NCBI GenBank assembly: GCA_030686995.1
Contig: CM060680.1
Span: forward strand, 79,164,616-79,228,615
From: Artemisia argyi
Lineage: Eukaryota > Streptophyta > Magnoliopsida > Asterales > Asteraceae
DNA: 64,000 nt
Direction: 5' to 3'
Shown here: one piece after another, positions 59,076 through 64,000 of the stretch
Position numbering within the stretch: position 1 is the first letter of the stretch
Layout: each line of letters opens with the position of its first letter
The notes under the pieces: model-generated
Databases searched by the model: none
The model's input: only the letters and a program-made list of their open reading frames with translations
Told to the model about the DNA's origin: nothing
Position numbers and translations under genes: made by a program

Positions 59076-59756
59076 TTACTCACATGCTATACGGTGATCA
59101 ATTCCATTTTCCATGTCGCTCCATGTTTTGTTTGTAGTTTCACTTGGATCTAGGAACATGTAGTTCTTGCCATCAATACTTGTGTTCTCATTTGTTTGAA
59201 TATTCTCATGAGCCATATTATCATCGTCTTCTTTGCACTTGTTGCACCATGATTTATTCACGCTCTTTCTTTGGATTTGACTCATGTATTCTTCGTTGTA
59301 TATACCTTCAATGATCACATTTGAACTAGTAGTACATATATTTACATCAACTAAATATTTATTTACTAAATTTTCTAGATTAACTATTTCTTGTGCAATA
59401 TCAAGTTTATTATCTTTGGTTTTACATTTCTCTTGGTGAATCTTTAAAAGACATTTCCAAATATCATTTGCCGTTTTACAACGAAATAATCTTTCATATT
59501 TAACTTTTGGTAGAGTTTTGAAAATAAGTAATTTGGCTTTAGTGTTTTTATCAATATTAGTTTGAAGATTATTATATTGATTTTCAAATTCTATTTTGGT
59601 TGGTTTAAGATCACCAATTGAAATGATATGCCAAAGATCAATATCTATTGATTTCACATAGTTTTCAAATTTGTTTTTCTATTCAAGAAAATGATCATTT
59701 TCAAATAACGGTGGTTGTTATGCAAATTTCCCTTCTACATATTTTTCAAATTCCAT
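59076..59756 (-). pseudogene. NA-4 gag (UBN2-type), degenerate
   Basis: Copia gag. The likely ATG is at 59756, about 70 bp after the LTR (MEFEKYVEGKF). Two stops follow within 40 codons, one of them probably a Trp codon in the helix before KNKFENYVKSIDIDLW. From 59657 the frame is open for 193 codons with KSIDIDLWHIISIGD, TKAKLLIFKTLP, YERLFRCKTANDIWKCL and HQEKCKTKDNKLD, the usual capsid-like core. A short WCNKCKEDDD stretch near the end may be the relic of a zinc knuckle. Confidence 0.78.
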
Positions 59757-59809
59757 TGATCGTTGCAAGTTTTAAAATACAATATATTTTAAAAATCTTG
59801 CTAGACCTG

Positions 59810-59822
59810 GCTCTTGATACCA
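59810..59822 (-). other. NA-4 primer binding site (tRNA-Met type)
   Basis: The minus strand reads TGGTATCAAGAGC, the initiator-Met site with one inserted A. It begins two bases after the LTR end. Confidence 0.75.
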
Positions 59823-59824
59823 AT

Positions 59825-61533
59825 TGTAGAAAACTAGAAGGGGGGGTTGAATAGTTTTGCTTCTTTTTCGTTTCAATAAAAGTTTGCTTTCAAGTAATTA
59901 ATGGTAGTTTGTAAAAACCCTTTGAAGCTAAAGTACAGATACAAGTTAATTCACATATGTCACATAAATACTTCTTATTTAAAGTGTTAAATAGAAATTA
60001 TAATTTCATATATCTCACTTAAATATAAGTTTGTATTTATATATGTATATGTGTTTTAATGATTGTATATACTTTAATTTACTAATGTATAATTTATGTT
60101 TTGAATGGAACCTAGTTTGATCTTTATGTGAAATCAATATATACATAAGCAATTGTAACTATGAATGATATGCAAGTAAGTTATTAATCAAAGAGTGAGA
60201 GATGGAAAGATCAAACCGAGAGACAAAGTATTTATAGTGGTTCGGCTACAAGGACACCTTCCTTGCCCTACTCTACTCCCCGAGTCACCTACCCGAGAGT
60301 TTTCTTCACTAGATCAAAAACCTCCTTTATGGCGGAGAAAACCTTACACACCAATTAGCACACCACAACGATATCACACCACAATCACAACTTCTTCACA
60401 CCAATCTTCTTCACACCTAACTTCTACACACCAATCTTCTACACTTCAAATTTCTTCACAACTTTCTACTTTGCTCCTAGCTTCTTCACAACTTAATACT
60501 TCCTAACTCTTTTTCTTCACGCCACTTGTTTCTTCACACCTTCACTACTAAGTCCTATCCACTACTCCAAGATATATACTACTTCACAACTTCTAGGCTT
60601 CAAGGTCTTTTCAACTTCAAAGCTTCAACTTCTTTGTCTTCACAACTATCTCCACTTCAATATGCTATTACGACTTATATCTTCTAACACAAATCCTATC
60701 CACCTCTACTTCTTCACTACTAATACTACTACACACCTTCAATAGATCTAGATCCAATGTCTAAATCTATCTAACCAAATGTATACACAATGTTCACAAA
60801 GAAATAAATGATATACAAGATGAACTAAACAAACAACTTAGATAGCAAGATGATACTAAGTTGTAATACTCCTAGTAGAAGTATTCTTCTCTTTGCACTT
60901 GAGTGTTGAGGCTTGAATCACTTTGAAACAAAGATCAAAGTATATAAGATCAAAGGATTTTTAGAAGATGTAGAGGGATGTTTAGATCAGAAAGTTTTAG
61001 TGCAAAAAGGTGAGGAAAAAATCCAGGTTTATGATGGTATTTATAGGCAACAGATTCTGACAGAGGAGCGTGGCCGGTCCCCTTAAATCATGGCTGGCCC
61101 CCTTAAAACTAAGGGGACCGCCCTTATAATTAAGGGGGGCGCCCAGCTGAAACGGCCAGATTCTTTGTCTTTTAGTGGGGAAAGTTTATTTGGTGAAAAA
61201 CTAACTGATTTTGGTTAAAATTTGAATTCATATATTTAGTATGAATAAAACATTTTTCTTTATTACCAAAAGTGTTTTTCAAAAATATATAATATGTTTA
61301 TATAATTAAGTAAACTTTGTAATACTTAATTAAACTTTCCTTTGATCTTATAATGCTTTAATCACTATGTTTATTCATACCTTAAGTGATTAGATGGTGA
61401 AAGTGATTATTAACTACTAAATACTTGTTTACGTCATTATCTTTGATTTAATGTGTTTTCGTTTTGTGATCATCAAAACATAGAGATATCGAAAGATATG
61501 AATAACGTTTTTAGTCGTTTATTTATATCAACA
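59825..61533 (-). repeat. NA-4 5' LTR
   Basis: Near copy of 53621-55349 with the same array (61072-61145) and TATA box (minus, 61038-61045). TATAG follows. Confidence 0.93.
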
Positions 61534-61538
61534 TATAG

Positions 61539-62797
61539 TTTCCTTGATTTTGGAAACTTTTGTTTTGATTATGATGGAAACCCTGGTTTTGGTTTTGACT
61601 GACATTTCCCGAATTTTGGTAACCTTGGTTTGTTCGATTCTGATTTTGGTTCTGGTTACGATTTTTTTGGACATTATTGTTTTGATTGAAACCGGGTGGT
61701 CCAAGGAAATTATTAGAACGATAGCTTAGAAGATTGCGGTCCCCTTGCGGTTGGTAGCCATTACCTCCCGAATTATAGGAACCCTGAGCAGCGTATACGT
61801 TTTCTTGAGTGTAGCCACCGGTGGCTGGACACTCGAAGTAGGGATGTGGACCTCCACAAGTTTCACAACTTTGATTTACAGCTTTGGCTTGTTGATTTTG
61901 CATAGTTTGGTTCATTCTCAACACAGCCGTAGAGATATCATCCATCTTTTTGGCAAGAGCCGTTATTTCAGAGGATAAAGATGCTGGAGTGATAGAATTA
62001 CATGACGCATCCCTCTCGGCTGAGGAATCCCAAAAGTTATGGTGGGCAGTCATGTTCTCAATGAGGTCGTAGCACTCTTCGGGACGCCTTTTCATAAAGG
62101 TCCCCCCGGCAGCAGCATTGAGGATATCTCGGTGTCTCAAGGTCAAACCATTATAGAAGGTATCTATAATGGTGACTTGCAACATATTGTGGTTAGGACA
62201 CCGATCAATCGCAAGCTTATAGCATTCCCAAGCTTCGAATAAAGATTCGTTGGGAAGCTGACGAAAGTTGCTAATGTCATTACGCAACTTGGTAACCATG
62301 TATGGTGGAAAGTATTTGGCTAAAAATTTTGTGACCATCTCATCGAAAGTGTGAATCGAATTTTTGGGAAGTCGATCAAACCATGCAGTGGCATGATGAG
62401 TCAGAGAATAGGGAAAGAGGTATAGACGAAGGGCATCATCGGTGACACCGTTTTGCTTCATGCTTTGGGTGACGGTAAGATACTTATCAAGATGCTTGTT
62501 TGCATCGTCACCAGGTAAACCAAGGAATTGGCATGAATTCTGGACTTGTTGTATCATATGATGCTTAAGTCCAAAATCAGTGGCCGTAATGTCAAGGGGA
62601 GCAATGGGTCCTCCCATTCCTTGCATCGTGGGTTGACACAACTCCTCCATCGTTCGGAGATCAGGAGCTGCATCATCTTTGGGTGGGTCTTGGTTGTCGT
62701 TTTCGTCCATATTCGGAACTGGATCCTCAACAATAGGACGTAACTCAGTTACGTTTCTTGGTTGATGATTTTGTTTCGATTGTGAACGAGTGCGCAT
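61539..62797 (-). pseudogene. Gypsy-A gag, cut by NA-4
   Basis: Starts at ATG 62797 (MRTRSQSKQNHQPRN), which matches the start in Gypsy-B. The capsid region (Retrotrans_gag) spans about residues 95-250: TAWFDRLPKNSIHTFDEMV, FRQLPNESLFEAWECYK, DTFYNGLTLRHRDIL and ECYDLIENMTAHHNFWDS. The zinc knuckle is CETCGGPHPYFEC (CX2CX3HX4C, one residue shorter than the retroviral form). The C-terminal tail from about residue 370 is strongly Asn/Gln-rich. The frame is open with no lesion up to the NA-4 junction and continues open at 53615, so gag itself is undamaged apart from the insertion. Confidence 0.88.
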
Positions 62798-63322
62798 GCA
62801 CTAACACAAAATTTCAATAAAACAAGATCGAGGCAAATCACAGTGAACTTAAACCAATAATCACAAGCAAGTGGCTTCTTTAAGAAAGGTACACCACTCA
62901 CAGGGATACAAAGGCAAGTTTTAAATCTTTGGTTTGGGAACTTATTATGTTCACACCCCAGTTGGTAGGTGTTCTGTCTTGGTTTGCGACGATTAGTTTT
63001 TATGTATTATTATTATTCACAAGAAAAGACGGATGTGTTTGTGTTTTGTGTATGGGTGAAAAACTTTTGGACAATATTTTTGGTATCGTCTCGTAATCTA
63101 AAATCTTTTCTCTTTAAGAATCACCTTAAAAGAAAACCGATTCAGAAAACGTTACGATCTGTTTTGTTGTTTTTAATTTTTTTGGTGTTTTAACACTTTA
63201 GGAAAAGTGTTAATGACTGTTTTGTGTTTTGATTTCAAAATTTACAAAAGTGTTGGTATTTGTACAGTGATTGAGGTGAAATAACACTAATCTCAAAAGA
63301 CGCTGCAGAAACGCGCACACCT
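62798..63322 (-). other. Gypsy-A untranslated leader
   Basis: About 0.5 kb between primer site and gag. Related to the Gypsy-B leader. No supported ORF. Confidence 0.65.
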
Positions 63323-63340
63323 CCCCGGCAGCGGCCCAAA
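63323..63340 (-). other. Gypsy-A primer binding site with a 2-bp deletion
   Basis: The minus strand reads TTGGGCCGCTGCCGGGG where Gypsy-B has TTGGCGCCGCTGCCGGGG preceded by AAA. Two bases next to the tRNA 3' terminus position are lost, which should weaken priming. Confidence 0.75.
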
Positions 63341-63343
63341 ATT

Positions 63344-64000
63344 TGATTGGCCCTAAACCGTCAACTTATATTGACCAAGGAATGGTCAACAAAGTCAAAA
63401 AGCCTAGAGTCAATCTCCGGGTAATATAAGGTATCACTAGGTCGTTAAGTCCCGACAAGGTGTGAATTGTAACTGAGCGTACTTTGTGATCGGGTGATTA
63501 TTCACAGAAAAGGTTGGTTATGAGAATTATTTGGAAATTATGAACAGAAATAGCTTAGGAAAGCTATGTGATTGATTACTCAAACTTAGATTAAGAAGAA
63601 ATTACTTAAAACCTAAAAACCGTACGTTTGCTGAAAACGTGAACAAACGTACGTGAAATAAAAGTGAATGAGGTGATCTGAAAAGGCTACTGGTATGAAA
63701 ATGGTATTTTTACAAACCTAATGATTAAAGAAAATTTTTGGAAATTTAAAATAATTTTTACACTAATTTTATTTTTATTATTAATTAAATACTAATTTCC
63801 TAATTATTTTTAATTAAATAAATTAACCTAAATTACAAATAAATATGAAATTAACTTGCAAAAATAAAATTTAAACTTAGAAAAATCTACAATACTATAA
63901 AACTAATTTTATAAATGAAAATATATTTTTAAGACTTTTTACTTAATTATTACTAATTATTAAATAATTATTAATTACTTTTAAATTATCCTAAATTCTA
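63344..64000 (-). repeat. Gypsy-A 5' LTR, inner end only
   Basis: Matches 19231-19887 with about 14 differences by eye. It continues past the window edge, so the element's true right end and its duplication are not visible. Confidence 0.92.

Overview
The window is nuclear DNA of a flowering plant made almost entirely of nested LTR retrotransposons. I found no host gene, rRNA, tRNA gene or CRISPR array. The Ty1/copia gag-spacer-pol layout and the Ty3/gypsy Athila-like proteins (RT box FMDD, retropepsin DLGA, tRNA-Asp-type primer site) fit a eudicot. Asteraceae is my best guess, from recollection of similar Copia polyproteins, and is only moderately supported.

Layout. (1) 1-16750: a degenerate minus-strand Ty1/copia element (Copia-1), 3' end outside the window. 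Its gag-spacer region is split by a pol-less LTR element, NA-1 (6323-13915, duplication TTAAG). (2) 16751-19230: older sequence with a TA microsatellite, a ~120-bp tandem repeat and many GATGCAGT motifs. (3) 19231-64000+: a minus-strand Ty3/gypsy Athila-like element (Gypsy-A), right end outside the window. Its 3' LTR holds two insertions: NA-2 (20661-23731, duplication GGGTG), with no coding capacity, and a plus-strand relative, Gypsy-B (24882-47191, duplication ACGAT, LTRs of ~4.2 kb). Gypsy-B carries NA-3 (32453-39030, duplication TTCTC), whose two LTRs are both 1582 bp. The gag of Gypsy-A is split by NA-4 (53621-61533, duplication TATAG), a copia-type element that keeps a gag fragment and has an unrelated 276-323 aa ORF in place of pol.

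How the parts work together. Six LTR elements are present. Four (NA-1 to NA-4) lack pol and must have been copied by proteins made elsewhere. The pol genes present carry stops, frameshifts and, in two integrases, changed catalytic residues. Gypsy-A has the best-preserved integrase. Insertion order follows from nesting: Copia-1 before NA-1; Gypsy-A before NA-2, Gypsy-B and NA-4; Gypsy-B before NA-3. NA-3 is the youngest, with about four LTR differences seen by eye.

Most interesting are the two pol-less elements with private ORFs. NA-3 has an intact acidic ORF I do not recognise, six copies of TGACGCCGTCA just upstream of its LTR TATA box, and a U5 segment matching the 5' half of tRNA-Asp, the tRNA its primer site also points to. 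NA-4 repeats the GGCCGG(T/C)CCCCTTAA array of its LTR promoter a second time inside the element, ahead of a TATA box and its ORF, which suggests an internal promoter. Several elements also carry extra copies of their polypurine-tract motif upstream of the one used.
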